DNA of 64,000 bases from Agromyces larvae (GCF_022811705.1 NZ_CP094528.1:2418001-2482000), one strand, 5' to 3'; counted from the stretch's first letter, positions 6,559 through 17,888 are shown. Program-made: numbers and translations. Notes: generated from the sequence alone by a model not told the origin.

Positions 6559-9294
6559 ATGAGCACAGGGGCATCGTCGCAGGTCGAGTCGGCGGGGTCG
6601 GCTGGCGAAGCATCCGGCCCGTTCTGGTGGACCCTCACGCCCGAGGCGGCCGTCGCCGAAGCGGGCTCCGACGCGGCGACCGGGCTGACCGATGCCGAGG
6701 CGGCGAACCGTCTCGCGCAGTTCGGGTCGAACACGCTCGACGCGGCGCCACCGCCGAGCTGGTGGAAGATCGCGCTGCGACAACTCGTCGAACCGATGAC
6801 GCTGATGCTCATCGCGGTCGCGATCGTGTCGCTCCTGATCGCCCAGGTCACCACCGCGATCGTCGTCGCCGTGCTCGTGCTGTTCAACATCGTGCTCGGC
6901 ACCCGACAGGAGCTGAAGGCCCGCCGCAGCGTCGACGCGCTCGCCAACCTGCAGACCCCGCACGCCCGCGTCACCCGCGGCGGGGTGCTGAAGGAACTCC
7001 CGGCGCCCGATATCGTGCCGGGCGACCTCGTCGAGCTCGAAGCCGGCGACCTGGTGCCGGCCGACGGCCGCATCATCCGGGCCGCGAACCTCGAGACGCA
7101 GGAGTCGGCCCTCACCGGCGAGTCCCTGCCGATCGCGAAGCGAGTCGAACCGAACACCGACCCGGCGACCGCGCTCGCCGACCGCAGTTCGATGCTGTTC
7201 CAGAACACCTCGGTCACCCGCGGCACCGCCACCATGGTCGTCGTCGAGACGGGCATGCGGTCGCAGGTCGGTCAGATCGCGACCCTGCTCACGGGCGTCG
7301 GCACGTCGCGCTCGCCGCTCCAGCGCGAACTCGACGGGCTCACCAAAGTGCTCGGCTTCGTCGCATGGGGCGCGGTGCTGCTCATCATCGTCATCGGCTT
7401 CGTGCGCGGGCAAGACCTGGGCTCGCTGCTCTTCCTCGGCACGGCCGTCGCGATCTCGGCGATTCCGACGGGCCTGCCAGTGTTCGTACAGGGCCTGCTG
7501 TCGTGGGGTGCGACGAAGCTCGCCGCCGAGCGGGCCGTCGTCGCGAGCCTCAACGACGTCGAGACCCTCGGGGCGACGAGCGCGATCTGCAGCGACAAGA
7601 CCGGCACGCTGACGCTGAACCAAATGACCGCCCGCTCGGTCTGGTTCGCCGGGCAGTGGTACACGGTGACCGGCGAGGGCTATTCGTTCGACGGCAAGGT
7701 GCTGAAGCCGGGCGGCGACGAGGTGGATGCCGCGCCCCTCGCCGCGGTGCTGTCGCTGCCGAACGATGCGACGGTGAGCCTCGACGGGCAGGTCGTCGGC
7801 GACCCGACCGAGGCGGCGTTCATCGTGCTCGCCGCGAAGCTCGGCGTCGACGCCGACGCGGCCCGCGCCCAGTACCCGCGCGTGGCCGAGGTGCCGTTCG
7901 ACTCCGACTACAAGTTCATGGCGACGTTCCAGCACTTCCCGTGGCAGGGTGAGGCGCACTTCCTCGAGCTCGTGAAGGGCGCGCCCGACATCGTGCTGTC
8001 GCGGTGCACGAAGATGCTCACCGCCGACCGCACCCCGGCGCCCGTCGACGCGGCCGCCGCGACCGCCGCCATGGAGCAGATGTCGAAGCAGGGCCTGCGC
8101 ACGCTGACGCTCGCCGCGCGGGTGCTGCCCGACGGCGATGAGGCGGCGGTCAAAGCCGACCCGATGTCGTACGTGCAAGACCTGGTGCTGATCGGCATCG
8201 TCGGCATCGTCGACCCGCCCCGCGCCGAGGCGAAGGGCGCGATCGAGGTCGCGCAGCGCGCCGGCATCGAGGTGCGCATGATCACCGGCGACCACGCCGT
8301 CACGGCGGGCGCGATCGGCGCCGAGCTCGGACTCGGCCCCGGCGCGATCAGCGGGCACGACCTGCAGCAGCTCAGCGACGACGAGCTCAACCGCGACCTG
8401 CCCGACCTCCACGTGTTCGGCCGGGTCACCCCGCAGGACAAGCTGCGGCTCGTGAAACTGCTGCAGGGGCAGGGCTCGATCGTCGCGATGACGGGCGACG
8501 CGGTCAACGACGCCGCAGCGATCAAGCAGGCCAACGTCGGCGTCGCGATGGGGTCGGGCTCCGAGGTCACCAAGCAGGCCGCGAAGCTCGTGCTCACCGA
8601 CGACAACTTCGCGACGCTCGTGCACGCCGTCGAGATCGGCCGCATGGTCTACGAGAAGATCGTCGGCTACCTGCGGTTCCAGATGTCGCAGCTGTTCTCG
8701 CTGCTCATGCTGTTCGTCGCGGCGAGCGCGTTCGGCATCAACGACGGCGTCGCGCTGTTCCCGGTGATGGTGCTGTTCCTGAACTTCTTCGTCACCCTGT
8801 TCGCGGTGCTCGCGATCGCGGCCGACCCGTCGCCGCCCGGGCTCATGGACCGCCGGCCTCGGGACCCGAAGCTCGGCGTGGCGAACCCGCGGGCGATCGG
8901 CGAATGGCTGCTGTACGGGTTCTCGATCTTCATCGTGTCGCTCATCCCGCTGGTCTGGGGTCCCGACCAGCCCGACCCGCTCGAGCCGAGCGCCTCGATG
9001 ACGATGGTGTACGTGATCGTCGGGTTCGGCACCGTGCTGAGCGGCATCCTCATGCGGCGCTCGCCCGAGTCGGGCCTGCTGCCGCCCATCGGCACGACGC
9101 TGAAGTACCTGGTGTGGCCGGTCGTCATCATCGTCTGCTCGACCGAGATCGGGTTCCTGCAGCGCATCGTCGGCGCGGTCTCGCTCACCGGATGGCAGTG
9201 GCTCGAGTGCATCGCGCTGCTGCTCGTGCCGCTCGCCGTCGTCGAGGGCGACAAGTGGCTGAAGCGGCGGCGGATCGCGCGGCGGGCGGCGTAG
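6559..9294 (+). CDS. cation-translocating P-type ATPase with unusual ion site
   Basis: A 911-residue P2-like pump. Approximate residues are: actuator TGES at 186-189, phosphorylation motif DKTGTLT at 346-352, KGAP near 475, and hinge motif MTGDAVNDAAAIK at 644-656, where most relatives have TGDGVNDAPALK. About ten hydrophobic segments are present. The membrane-4 motif is AISAIPTGLP; calcium and sodium pumps have IPEGLP, so the key Glu is a Thr. The membrane-6 region reads LNFFVTLF and lacks the usual Asp. The ion is therefore uncertain. The ATG at 6559 is chosen because TTGGGGGA precedes it by four bases. A TAGGGT box lies near 6524. No partner gene is adjacent. Confidence 0.9.
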   Translation: MSTGASSQVESAGSAGEASGPFWWTLTPEAAVAEAGSDAATGLTDAEAANRLAQFGSNTLDAAPPPSWWKIALRQLVEPMTLMLIAVAIVSLLIAQVTTAIVVAVLVLFNIVLGTRQELKARRSVDALANLQTPHARVTRGGVLKELPAPDIVPGDLVELEAGDLVPADGRIIRAANLETQESALTGESLPIAKRVEPNTDPATALADRSSMLFQNTSVTRGTATMVVVETGMRSQVGQIATLLTGVGTSRSPLQRELDGLTKVLGFVAWGAVLLIIVIGFVRGQDLGSLLFLGTAVAISAIPTGLPVFVQGLLSWGATKLAAERAVVASLNDVETLGATSAICSDKTGTLTLNQMTARSVWFAGQWYTVTGEGYSFDGKVLKPGGDEVDAAPLAAVLSLPNDATVSLDGQVVGDPTEAAFIVLAAKLGVDADAARAQYPRVAEVPFDSDYKFMATFQHFPWQGEAHFLELVKGAPDIVLSRCTKMLTADRTPAPVDAAAATAAMEQMSKQGLRTLTLAARVLPDGDEAAVKADPMSYVQDLVLIGIVGIVDPPRAEAKGAIEVAQRAGIEVRMITGDHAVTAGAIGAELGLGPGAISGHDLQQLSDDELNRDLPDLHVFGRVTPQDKLRLVKLLQGQGSIVAMTGDAVNDAAAIKQANVGVAMGSGSEVTKQAAKLVLTDDNFATLVHAVEIGRMVYEKIVGYLRFQMSQLFSLLMLFVAASAFGINDGVALFPVMVLFLNFFVTLFAVLAIAADPSPPGLMDRRPRDPKLGVANPRAIGEWLLYGFSIFIVSLIPLVWGPDQPDPLEPSASMTMVYVIVGFGTVLSGILMRRSPESGLLPPIGTTLKYLVWPVVIIVCSTEIGFLQRIVGAVSLTGWQWLECIALLLVPLAVVEGDKWLKRRRIARRAA

Positions 9295-9366
9295 CCCAGC
9301 CCGCGGCTGCGCCACTTGCGCGCGACGGGCGGCGTAGCCCCGCTCGCGGCTGCGCCACTTGCGCGC
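9277..9366 (+). repeat. 43-bp tandem duplication across the ATPase stop codon
   Basis: A unit of 43 bp beginning GCGCGGCGGGCGGCGTAGCC is repeated with a few mismatches, so the last codons and stop of the P-type ATPase are duplicated downstream. The rest of the gap to 9500 holds shorter repeats of GAAGGCGGGACGGC and no gene that I can support. Confidence 0.7.
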
Positions 9367-9500
9367 GGTCCGCGCCAGATGAGCTGGCGCGCACCCGGCC
9401 GAAGTGGCGCAGAGCGGAGGGTGGGAAGGCGGGACGGCGCGAAGGCGGGACGGCATGAAGGCGGGCCGGCGGGCTGCCGGCGGTCCGCCGGGCCCGCCCG

Positions 9501-12500
9501 TCAGTCGGCGAGCAGCTCGCGCAGGTCGGCGGCGGTGAGGGCGCCATCGGGCGAGGCAGAGGCCTCCACCCCATCGAGCCCCACCCCGTCCAGCACCGAC
9601 GCGACGAGTTCGCCCTTGCGCGCCTTCAGCGCCATCACCTTCTCTTCGATGGTGCCGGCCGCGACAAGGCGGTACACGTTCACCGGGCGGGTCTGCCCGA
9701 TGCGGTGCGCGCGGTCGACGGCCTGCGCCTCGCTCGCGGGGTTCCACCACGGGTCGAGCAGGAACACGTAGTCGGCTTCGGTGAGGTTCAGGCCGAACCC
9801 GCCGGCTTTCAGGCTGATCAGGAAGACGGATGCCTCGCCGGCGCGGAACCGCGCGATCTCGGCGTCGCGACGCTTCACGGGGGTCGACCCGTCGAGGTAC
9901 GCGTACGAGACCCCCGCCGTGTCGAGGCGCGCGCTCGCGCGGGCGAGGAACGACGTGAACTGGCTGAACACGAGCGCCCGGTGCCCCTCGGCGAGCACGT
10001 CGTCGAACTGTTCGAATAGCGCGTCGAGCTTCGCCGACGGCATGCCGTCGTGCGCCTCGGGGTCGATGAGCGCCGCGTCGAGCGCGAGCATGCGCAGCAG
10101 CGTGAGGGATCGGTAGACGATGAACCGCTGCCGGTCGTCTTCGTCGGCGAGGAGCCCGAGCAGTTTCCGCCGTTCGCGTTGCAGGGTCGCGTCGTAGAGG
10201 CGGCGGTGCTTGGGCGCGAGCTCGACGGTGAGCACTTGCTCCTGCTTGTCGGGCAGTTCTGGTGCGACCTGCTCTTTCGTGCGGCGCAGCACGAGGGGTC
10301 GGATGCGCCGGCGCAGCCGCTCGCGCCGCTCGGTATTGCCGTCGAGCTCGATGGGGCGGCGGTACCGTTCGTCGAACGCGCGCCGGCTCGGGAAGAGCCC
10401 GGGCGCGACGAGCCGCAGGATGGCCCACAGCTCGGACAGATTGTTCTCGATCGGGGTGCCGGTGACGGCGAGCACGAACGGCGACCGGATGCCACGGGCC
10501 GCGTCATGCACCTTCGTCGCCGCGTTCTTCACGAACTGCGCCTCGTCGAGCACGAGCCCGCCCCACTCGATCGCCGCGAACGCGGTCGCCTCGAGTCGCA
10601 GCACGGCGTACGTCGTGATCACGAGATCGGCGTCTCGGGCGAGCTCGGCGAGCGGTGCCGACCCGCTCCGCCGCCGTTCGGTCGCGGTGACGGACGCCAC
10701 GCGAAGCCCCGGCGTGAAGCGCGCCGCCTCGGCGACCCAGTTCGACGCCACCGAGGTGGGTGCCACGACCAGGAACGGCGCGCCGTGCCCGCCGGTCGAT
10801 GAGCGTCCGGCGGCGTGCGCCACCAGCGCGAGGGTCTGCACCGTCTTGCCCAGCCCCATGTCGTCGGCGAGCACCGCGCCGACCCCGTTCGCCCACCGCG
10901 CGTGCAGCCACCGGAACCCGTCGAGCTGGTACGGACGCAGCGGCAGCGCGAGCCCGGCGGGCGGGTCGATGGGCGCCGCGGCATCCCCGCCGGAGGCGGA
11001 ACCCGCGACCTCCGTCTGCGAGGACGCGAGCCCCGTCACGAGATTCCGCCACGCCACGGCGGGCTCCGCGACATCTGCGAGGTCTTCGAAGTCGGCCCAC
11101 AGCCCGACCTGGCTGCGATGGATGCGCAGCCCGGTCTCCCACTCGGCGAGGGTGCCGGCCTCCTCGATGAGCTCGCGCAGCGGCTCGAACACCGGCTGCT
11201 CGAGCGACAGGTACGTCTTGTCGACGAGCAGCAGCCGCTTCTGCCCGCGCGCGAGCGCCCGGAACAGCGGCATGAACGGGATGCTCCGCCCCTGCACCGT
11301 GACCATGACGCCCAGATCGAACCAGTCGCGCTGCCGCGACTCGACGGTCGAGACGGTCAGCTCGGGCGCCTCGGTCAGCTCGCGGTAATCGGGCCGCTCG
11401 CCGCGCACCTCGACGCGCACGCGCTCGATCGCCTCGAGTCGCGGAAGCGCTCGGTCGGCGAACCACGCGACATCCTCGCCGCGGACCACGATCGCGCCGA
11501 GCGGCAGCCCGCCGAGTTCGTCGCGGACGCGGGCGAGCACGTCGAGCGCGTCGTCGTCGAGGCCGGTCGCGTCGGTCGGATCGGATGCCACGGGCTGACC
11601 GGATGCACCGCCGGAATCGGATGCCACGGGCCGACCGGATGCCACGCCCGCCGCCGCCCGCTCGGCCTCATCGCCGCCCTCGTCGACCGGCTCGGCGCGC
11701 CCGTCGACGTGCTCCCAGCGCCAATCGAGCCGCGCCGCGTCACCGCGCTCGAACCGCACCCGCAGCACGAGCTCGGGCGGGTCGGGGTCGGGCGGGACGA
11801 ACGACCCGTCGAGACTCACCACGGGCACCGCGCGTGCGAGCCGCGGCAGGTCGCGCCGCAGGAACACGGGCAGTTCGGGCGAGGGCACTCGGATCACGTC
11901 GCCGCTCGCCGCCGACGCGTCGCGCCCGAGCAGCGCGCGCTGCGCGGCCCCGAGTCCGCCGTCGACCGGCGCGAGCTCGAGCACGCCCGCATCGAAGTCG
12001 GCCCGGTACATGCCGTGTTCGCCGATCGGTCGGACTCCCCCGATCGGATGCCCCGCCGCGCCGAACACGGCCGTCGGCGTGAGCCGGAACCCGTCGAGGT
12101 CGTCGACCGCGTCGAGCGCGACCGCACCCGTCGCGTGCACGCCGACGCGAGGGGTGACATCCGACCCGACGAGCGCGATGCCGAGCCGGCGCGCCTCGGC
12201 GAGCATCGCCCACAGCACGGGGCTCTCGTACTCGTCGAGCGTGAGCCACTCGGATGAGTACCCGGTGAACACCGTCGGCGAGGCGCCCTTCAGCACCGCG
12301 AACTGCCCGAACCAGCGCGCCTGGTCGGGGTCGTACCCCTTGCTCGCGCCGAGGTAGGCGACGTTCTGCCAGGTGAGCGTGCCCTTGATCCAGGTGCCGC
12401 GGGCACCCTGCTGCACCGGTCGAACGCCGAGCCGGTCGACCGCAGCCGCCCGGGTCGCGGGCTCGTCGCTCGGCCCCTGCCAGTGCCCGGGCCGGCGGGT

Positions 12501-12662
12501 CACGCGGTGGCGCAGCTCGAACTGCAGGCCGAGCGGCGTGGCATCCGAGGCATCCGACCCGGCACTGCCGCGCGCCGGAGCCGGACCCGGCGCTGCCGCC
12601 GCCGCGAGCGCGTCGAGCGCGGCGCGCCAATCGGCGTCGGCTTCGGGAGGCATGCCGCCCAT
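9501..12662 (-). CDS. SNF2-family DEAD/DEAH-box helicase lacking a SWIM domain
   Basis: About 1053 residues from ATG at 12662. The C-terminal half has the full SNF2 engine: ADDMGLGKTVQTL (motif I), LVLDEAQFVKN (DEAQ variant of motif II), TGTPIENNLSELW (motif III), then LISLKAGGFGLNLT and DRAHRIGQ (motifs V and VI). The N-terminal half is the SNF2_N-associated domain of bacterial HepA/RapA-like proteins. Most actinobacterial relatives begin with a SWIM zinc finger of 150-200 residues; none is visible here, and the protein starts directly at the block DWRAALDAL. A low-complexity insert near 11582-11650 repeats VASD/ASGQP units. It probably remodels DNA-protein or transcription complexes. Confidence 0.9.
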   Translation of the reverse strand: MGGMPPEADADWRAALDALAAAAAPGPAPARGSAGSDASDATPLGLQFELRHRVTRRPGHWQGPSDEPATRAAAVDRLGVRPVQQGARGTWIKGTLTWQNVAYLGASKGYDPDQARWFGQFAVLKGASPTVFTGYSSEWLTLDEYESPVLWAMLAEARRLGIALVGSDVTPRVGVHATGAVALDAVDDLDGFRLTPTAVFGAAGHPIGGVRPIGEHGMYRADFDAGVLELAPVDGGLGAAQRALLGRDASAASGDVIRVPSPELPVFLRRDLPRLARAVPVVSLDGSFVPPDPDPPELVLRVRFERGDAARLDWRWEHVDGRAEPVDEGGDEAERAAAGVASGRPVASDSGGASGQPVASDPTDATGLDDDALDVLARVRDELGGLPLGAIVVRGEDVAWFADRALPRLEAIERVRVEVRGERPDYRELTEAPELTVSTVESRQRDWFDLGVMVTVQGRSIPFMPLFRALARGQKRLLLVDKTYLSLEQPVFEPLRELIEEAGTLAEWETGLRIHRSQVGLWADFEDLADVAEPAVAWRNLVTGLASSQTEVAGSASGGDAAAPIDPPAGLALPLRPYQLDGFRWLHARWANGVGAVLADDMGLGKTVQTLALVAHAAGRSSTGGHGAPFLVVAPTSVASNWVAEAARFTPGLRVASVTATERRRSGSAPLAELARDADLVITTYAVLRLEATAFAAIEWGGLVLDEAQFVKNAATKVHDAARGIRSPFVLAVTGTPIENNLSELWAILRLVAPGLFPSRRAFDERYRRPIELDGNTERRERLRRRIRPLVLRRTKEQVAPELPDKQEQVLTVELAPKHRRLYDATLQRERRKLLGLLADEDDRQRFIVYRSLTLLRMLALDAALIDPEAHDGMPSAKLDALFEQFDDVLAEGHRALVFSQFTSFLARASARLDTAGVSYAYLDGSTPVKRRDAEIARFRAGEASVFLISLKAGGFGLNLTEADYVFLLDPWWNPASEAQAVDRAHRIGQTRPVNVYRLVAAGTIEEKVMALKARKGELVASVLDGVGLDGVEASASPDGALTAADLRELLAD

Positions 12663-12733
12663 GCTGTCACGACCCGCCGACGCCCCGGTGCGAGCAGGTG
12701 GCGATGAGGACCCGCGGGACGCCCCGCCTGCGA

Positions 12734-13384
12734 CTACCAGCCGACCGTGAACCGCTGCCGCCGGTGCGCCGCCGACTCGATCTCGTCGACGAACGCGCGC
12801 GCGTAGTCGGCACCCGAGATCGCCGAGCCGCCGTCGGCGTCGGTCACCAGGACGTCGCCGCCGGTGCGGTACGTGCCCCGTGCCTCCTGCGGACCGTACG
12901 ACCCGAACAGCGCAGCCGGGCTCACGACGAACCAGTCGACCTCGTCGGGCGTCTCGCGCAGCGCGTCGAGGGTGTCGGCGAGCACCAGGGCCTCGGGCTT
13001 CCAGTCGGGGTGGAACTCGGGGGTGTCGACCAGGCGCGGGCCGCCCTCGCTCACGAACGACGACCCCGCACCGCCGACGAATCCGACTCGCACCCCCGAC
13101 TCGGCCGCCTCGGCGGCGAGGGCGAGCGCGACCTCGCGGTATCCCGCCCCGAGCCCGGCACCCGGCGGAATCGTGACGACCACGACGTCGGCGTCGGCGA
13201 TCGCCGCGGCCCGCGCGCCCGGGTCGTCGACCGAGCCCGTGCGGTATTCGACGCCCGCGACGCGCGACGCGCCGTCGGGCGCGGTGCGGCTGTACGAGAT
13301 CACGTCGATGCCGCGGCCCACCGCCTCGGAAGCCAGGTGCGTCCCGGCGTAGCCGGTGCCGCCGAAGATCGCGATTCGGGTCAT
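12734..13384 (-). CDS. NAD(P)H-binding oxidoreductase-like protein
   Basis: A 216-residue Rossmann-fold protein of the YwnB/atypical SDR type. The dinucleotide motif IAIFGGTGYAGTHLASEA lies at residues 4-21, followed by DVISYSRT, ADADVVVVTIPPG and WFVVSPAALFGSYGP. There is no YxxxK catalytic pair, as usual in this NmrA-like group, so it may sense or reduce rather than act as a classical dehydrogenase. Substrate unknown. It lies 71 bp upstream of the SNF2 helicase on the same strand; co-transcription is possible but not shown. Confidence 0.85.
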   Translation of the reverse strand: MTRIAIFGGTGYAGTHLASEAVGRGIDVISYSRTAPDGASRVAGVEYRTGSVDDPGARAAAIADADVVVVTIPPGAGLGAGYREVALALAAEAAESGVRVGFVGGAGSSFVSEGGPRLVDTPEFHPDWKPEALVLADTLDALRETPDEVDWFVVSPAALFGSYGPQEARGTYRTGGDVLVTDADGGSAISGADYARAFVDEIESAAHRRQRFTVGW

Positions 13385-13488
13385 GGGGTTCCTCCTCGAA
13401 CAGGATGCAACGGAGCATCCAGTCTCGCACCGGTCCCCGCCGCCTCACCCTCTCACCGCCTCCCCTCTCTCCCCGCCTCTCTTTCCGC

Positions 13489-13555
13489 CGAGCGTTTCCG
13501 TTCGCTCCCGCCGTTTCCGTGGAGCGGAAACCCAACGCGCGAACGGAAACACTCG
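13489..13555. terminator. nested inverted repeats between two minus-strand genes
   Basis: A 17-base outer arm, CGAGCGTTTCCGTTCGC (13489-13505), pairs with 13539-13555 with one mismatch. Inside it a second hairpin forms, GTTTCCG (13513-13519) with CGGAAAC (13525-13531). It lies downstream of ogt and upstream of the oxidoreductase gene. It can act as a structural terminator for ogt, though there is no T-tract. A small palindromic repeat element is the alternative. Confidence 0.45.
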
Positions 13556-13597
13556 ACAGGACCGGACGGGTGCGACGGGGCCGGCCCGGACGGCGCC

Positions 13598-14110
13598 TCA
13601 GAACAGGCGCGTCTGCGCCACCACCGGCGCGCCCTCGAGTTCGAGGAGGGTCCGCTTGCGATCGAGCCCGCCTGCGTACCCGGTCAGCGAACCGTCGGCG
13701 CCGACCACCCGGTGGCACGGCACGACGATGCTGATCGGGTTGCGTCCCACCGCGCCGCCGACCCGTCGTGCGAGGTTGCGGTCGCCGAGCCGTTCGGCCA
13801 GAGCGCCGTACGTCGTGGTCGTTCCATACGGGATCTCGCGCAGCATCCCCCACACCGCATGCTGGAACTCGTCGCCGACCGGCGCGAGCGGCAGCTCGAA
13901 CTCGGTGCGCCCGCCGTCGAGGTACTCGCCGAGCTGCCGATCGAGTTCGCGCACGACGGACTCACCACGGGCGTCGACGTCGATGCCGAGCGCCGCGGCG
14001 GCCGGCGGGTGCCAGTGCGCCGGGAAGTACAGCCCCGTCAGCGCGTCGCCGTCGAGGGTGACGAGCAGGTCGCCGAGCCGCGAGGCGAGGGTGGTGTGCC
14101 GCGGGGTCAT
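13598..14110 (-). CDS. ogt: methylated-DNA-[protein]-cysteine S-methyltransferase
   Basis: A 170-residue O6-alkylguanine-DNA alkyltransferase. The active-site motif IVVPCHRVVG is complete, with Cys as alkyl acceptor. The DNA-binding wing IPYGTTTTYGALAERLG and the conserved RRVGGAVGRNPI precede it. It repairs O6-methylguanine in one irreversible transfer. ATG at 14110 begins MTPRHTTLASRLGDLLVTLDG, the normal start of this family. It lies 32 bp downstream of the HD-domain gene on the same strand. Confidence 0.95.
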   Translation of the reverse strand: MTPRHTTLASRLGDLLVTLDGDALTGLYFPAHWHPPAAAALGIDVDARGESVVRELDRQLGEYLDGGRTEFELPLAPVGDEFQHAVWGMLREIPYGTTTTYGALAERLGDRNLARRVGGAVGRNPISIVVPCHRVVGADGSLTGYAGGLDRKRTLLELEGAPVVAQTRLF

Positions 14111-14142
14111 AGCTCCATCCTGACCCGCCGGATGCTCCGCCG

Positions 14143-15717
<1,575 letters not shown>

Positions 15718-15848
15718 GGGGGCTCCTGGGCGGGGTATCCGGTCGGCCGGGGGTGGTCGATCGGGGTCGGGCGCGGGGAGCGCGCCGTGTCGATCGTATG
15801 CCGGGGCGATGACGCGGCGCACCTGCCACGCGCGATGTGACGCCCTGA

Positions 15849-17888
15849 TCAGGGGGTTCGCGGTCGCGCCAGGACGCCGCCCGCGAACCCGAGCACCGCC
15901 CCGATCCACACGAGGAACAGCCCGATGCCGAGCGGCGGCACCACCGCGACGACGGCGAGGAAGATCAGCCACCCCACGGTCAGCAGCACCACGAGGATCG
16001 CCGCCGCCCGCGTCAGCCGCCCCGACCGGCCGATCATGCCGAGCAGCATGAGCGCCGCGAACAGCAGAAGGAGCACCCGGGTCGCGGGCTCGGTCAGGCC
16101 GATGTCGCCCGGGCCGACCCCGAATCTCACGACGTCTCCGATGAGTCCCGCCGACGGCAGGAACGGCGGGAACCCCGCGAACCATTCGGCGAGCGCGCCG
16201 ATGATCACGAGCATCCCGCCGACGATCACGAGCACTCGGCTCGCGATGGGCCGACGGTCGGCGCGCGCCTGGGTGAACGTGGCGACCGTTTCGATGCGCT
16301 GCACCCCGTCGGTCGCCGACACGTGGAGCTTGCGCACCGCGGTCTGGCGGGGCTCGGGCTGCGGCGCGTCGACGACGACGCGCGCGCTGCCGACCGTGCC
16401 CGGCGGCACCACGAGTTCGGGCGGGGTGAACGTGAGCCGCGCGGCGCCGTCCTCCGACACGCCCTCGAGGCGCACGCCGAGCGGGTCGACGCCGCGCCGG
16501 TTGTCGACCGCGACGGCGAACGCCGTCTGTCGCTCGTTCACCACGAGCTGCGCCGGCGGATCCACCGTGATGTTCGCCGTGAGAATCGGATCGGGGGGCG
16601 ACGACAGCTCGACCGTTCCGGCGGCTTCCACGTCCTGCACGTCGTCGGAGGCGACGACGGTGAACGGATGCCTCGCCGTCTCGCCGCGGGGCGGCTGGGG
16701 TGCGCTCAACCGCCCGCGCACGCGCCCGATCGTGTCGGGTTCGACGACGAGCCGGGTCGAGCTGAATGCGAATCCGATGACGTGCGCGGGGTCGCGCCCG
16801 GCGATGGCGAGGGTGATGGGCTTGTGCGAACCGCGGTGGTCGATGACCACGTCGAACTCGCCGATGTTGCCGCGGTCGAGCACGAGCGTGCTCGGCTCGA
16901 TGCGCACCCGCACGGGTGCGTCGACCGGTTCGGGCGCGGTGCGCTGCACGATCGTGAGCGGCGCGGCCGCGCGCCCGGCGTCGTTGCCCGCCTCAACGGT
17001 GACCTGCCGCGTGAGTTCCTGCCCGGGCGCCGGCGCCGGCGCCGAGAACGCGACGACCACCTCGACCACCTGCCCCGGAGGCACCGACACCACCGACGGC
17101 GCGAACGCGAACCGCACCACTTCCTCGACGTCGGTCGCGGTCAGTCGCACGGTCTGCGGGAAGTTCGCCGCCCGATTGTCGAGTCGCACGGTGAACTCGC
17201 CTGCGCCCGCGTCCTCGAGCCGGATGAGACTCGGCCGCACTTCGAGCGCCGCGCTCGGCCCGAGCGGCGGAACGGTGAGCTGCAGCACCGCGTCGGCCGT
17301 GAGCGCGGGGTCGGCGAGGGATGCGACGCGCACCGTCAGCGACACCCGTTGCGCGAAGACGAGCACGTCGTCGCGCAGGGCCAGGGTGAGCGGCACGAGA
17401 GCCTCCTGCCCGGGCATGAGGTGGGTGTCGTCGTGCGTGAACGCGAGCCAGGCCGGCCCGGCGACGGGTTCGATGCGGTATCCGTCGACGATCGCCGACG
17501 GATTCGTGAGCCGCAGCACGACGGTCGCGGGCGCGTCGGGTGCGACGAGCGCGTCGGTCGTCTCCAGCGCGACGACGGGCGCTTCGGCGGGCGCGTGGTG
17601 CGCGGATGCTTCGGGCTGCGCTGGTGTCGCAGCAGCATCGGATGCCTCGGCCCCGATGTCGTGCTGCGCCTCGGCGTCGGCCGGGGCCGCGGCGGGCGGC
17701 GCGGCATCCGTCTCGAGCGACTGCTCGGTCGCGACCGAGTCGACCACCGTGGGCACCGTGCCGGTGAGCGGTTCGCCGTCGAGCGTCGCCCCGCCCGAGT
17801 CCCACCCGAGGTACGAGTCGCACACGCGGCAGAAGCGCGCGGCCGGATCGTTGGTCGCGCCGCACACCTCGCAAATGCGCTCCGCCAT
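15849..17888 (-). CDS. zinc-ribbon membrane protein with beta-sandwich repeats
   Basis: A 679-residue protein. Residues 5-24 are a zinc ribbon (CEVCGATN, then FCRVCDSYLG). A disordered Ala/Pro stretch follows. At least four Ig-like or COG1470-like beta domains then cover about residues 110-540 (for example LRLTNPSAIVDGYRI and VRLDNRAANFPQTVRL). The C-terminal 130 residues have four hydrophobic segments. ATG at 17888 is chosen over 17903 because GGGGGAG lies six bases before it. Such proteins are common in actinobacteria, but their role is unknown; cytosolic beta domains tethered to the membrane fit the topology. Confidence 0.85.
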   Translation of the reverse strand: MAERICEVCGATNDPAARFCRVCDSYLGWDSGGATLDGEPLTGTVPTVVDSVATEQSLETDAAPPAAAPADAEAQHDIGAEASDAAATPAQPEASAHHAPAEAPVVALETTDALVAPDAPATVVLRLTNPSAIVDGYRIEPVAGPAWLAFTHDDTHLMPGQEALVPLTLALRDDVLVFAQRVSLTVRVASLADPALTADAVLQLTVPPLGPSAALEVRPSLIRLEDAGAGEFTVRLDNRAANFPQTVRLTATDVEEVVRFAFAPSVVSVPPGQVVEVVVAFSAPAPAPGQELTRQVTVEAGNDAGRAAAPLTIVQRTAPEPVDAPVRVRIEPSTLVLDRGNIGEFDVVIDHRGSHKPITLAIAGRDPAHVIGFAFSSTRLVVEPDTIGRVRGRLSAPQPPRGETARHPFTVVASDDVQDVEAAGTVELSSPPDPILTANITVDPPAQLVVNERQTAFAVAVDNRRGVDPLGVRLEGVSEDGAARLTFTPPELVVPPGTVGSARVVVDAPQPEPRQTAVRKLHVSATDGVQRIETVATFTQARADRRPIASRVLVIVGGMLVIIGALAEWFAGFPPFLPSAGLIGDVVRFGVGPGDIGLTEPATRVLLLLFAALMLLGMIGRSGRLTRAAAILVVLLTVGWLIFLAVVAVVPPLGIGLFLVWIGAVLGFAGGVLARPRTP

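Noticed and set aside
6325..10428. Very long minus-strand open frame of 1367 codons
   Set aside because: It is antisense to the P-type ATPase and part of the helicase region, and its translation is Arg/Asp/Glu/His-rich without any domain; high G+C keeps such frames open.
12663..13853. Upstream extension of the SNF2 frame to 13853
   Set aside because: It runs through the oxidoreductase gene in another frame and contains no SWIM zinc pattern.
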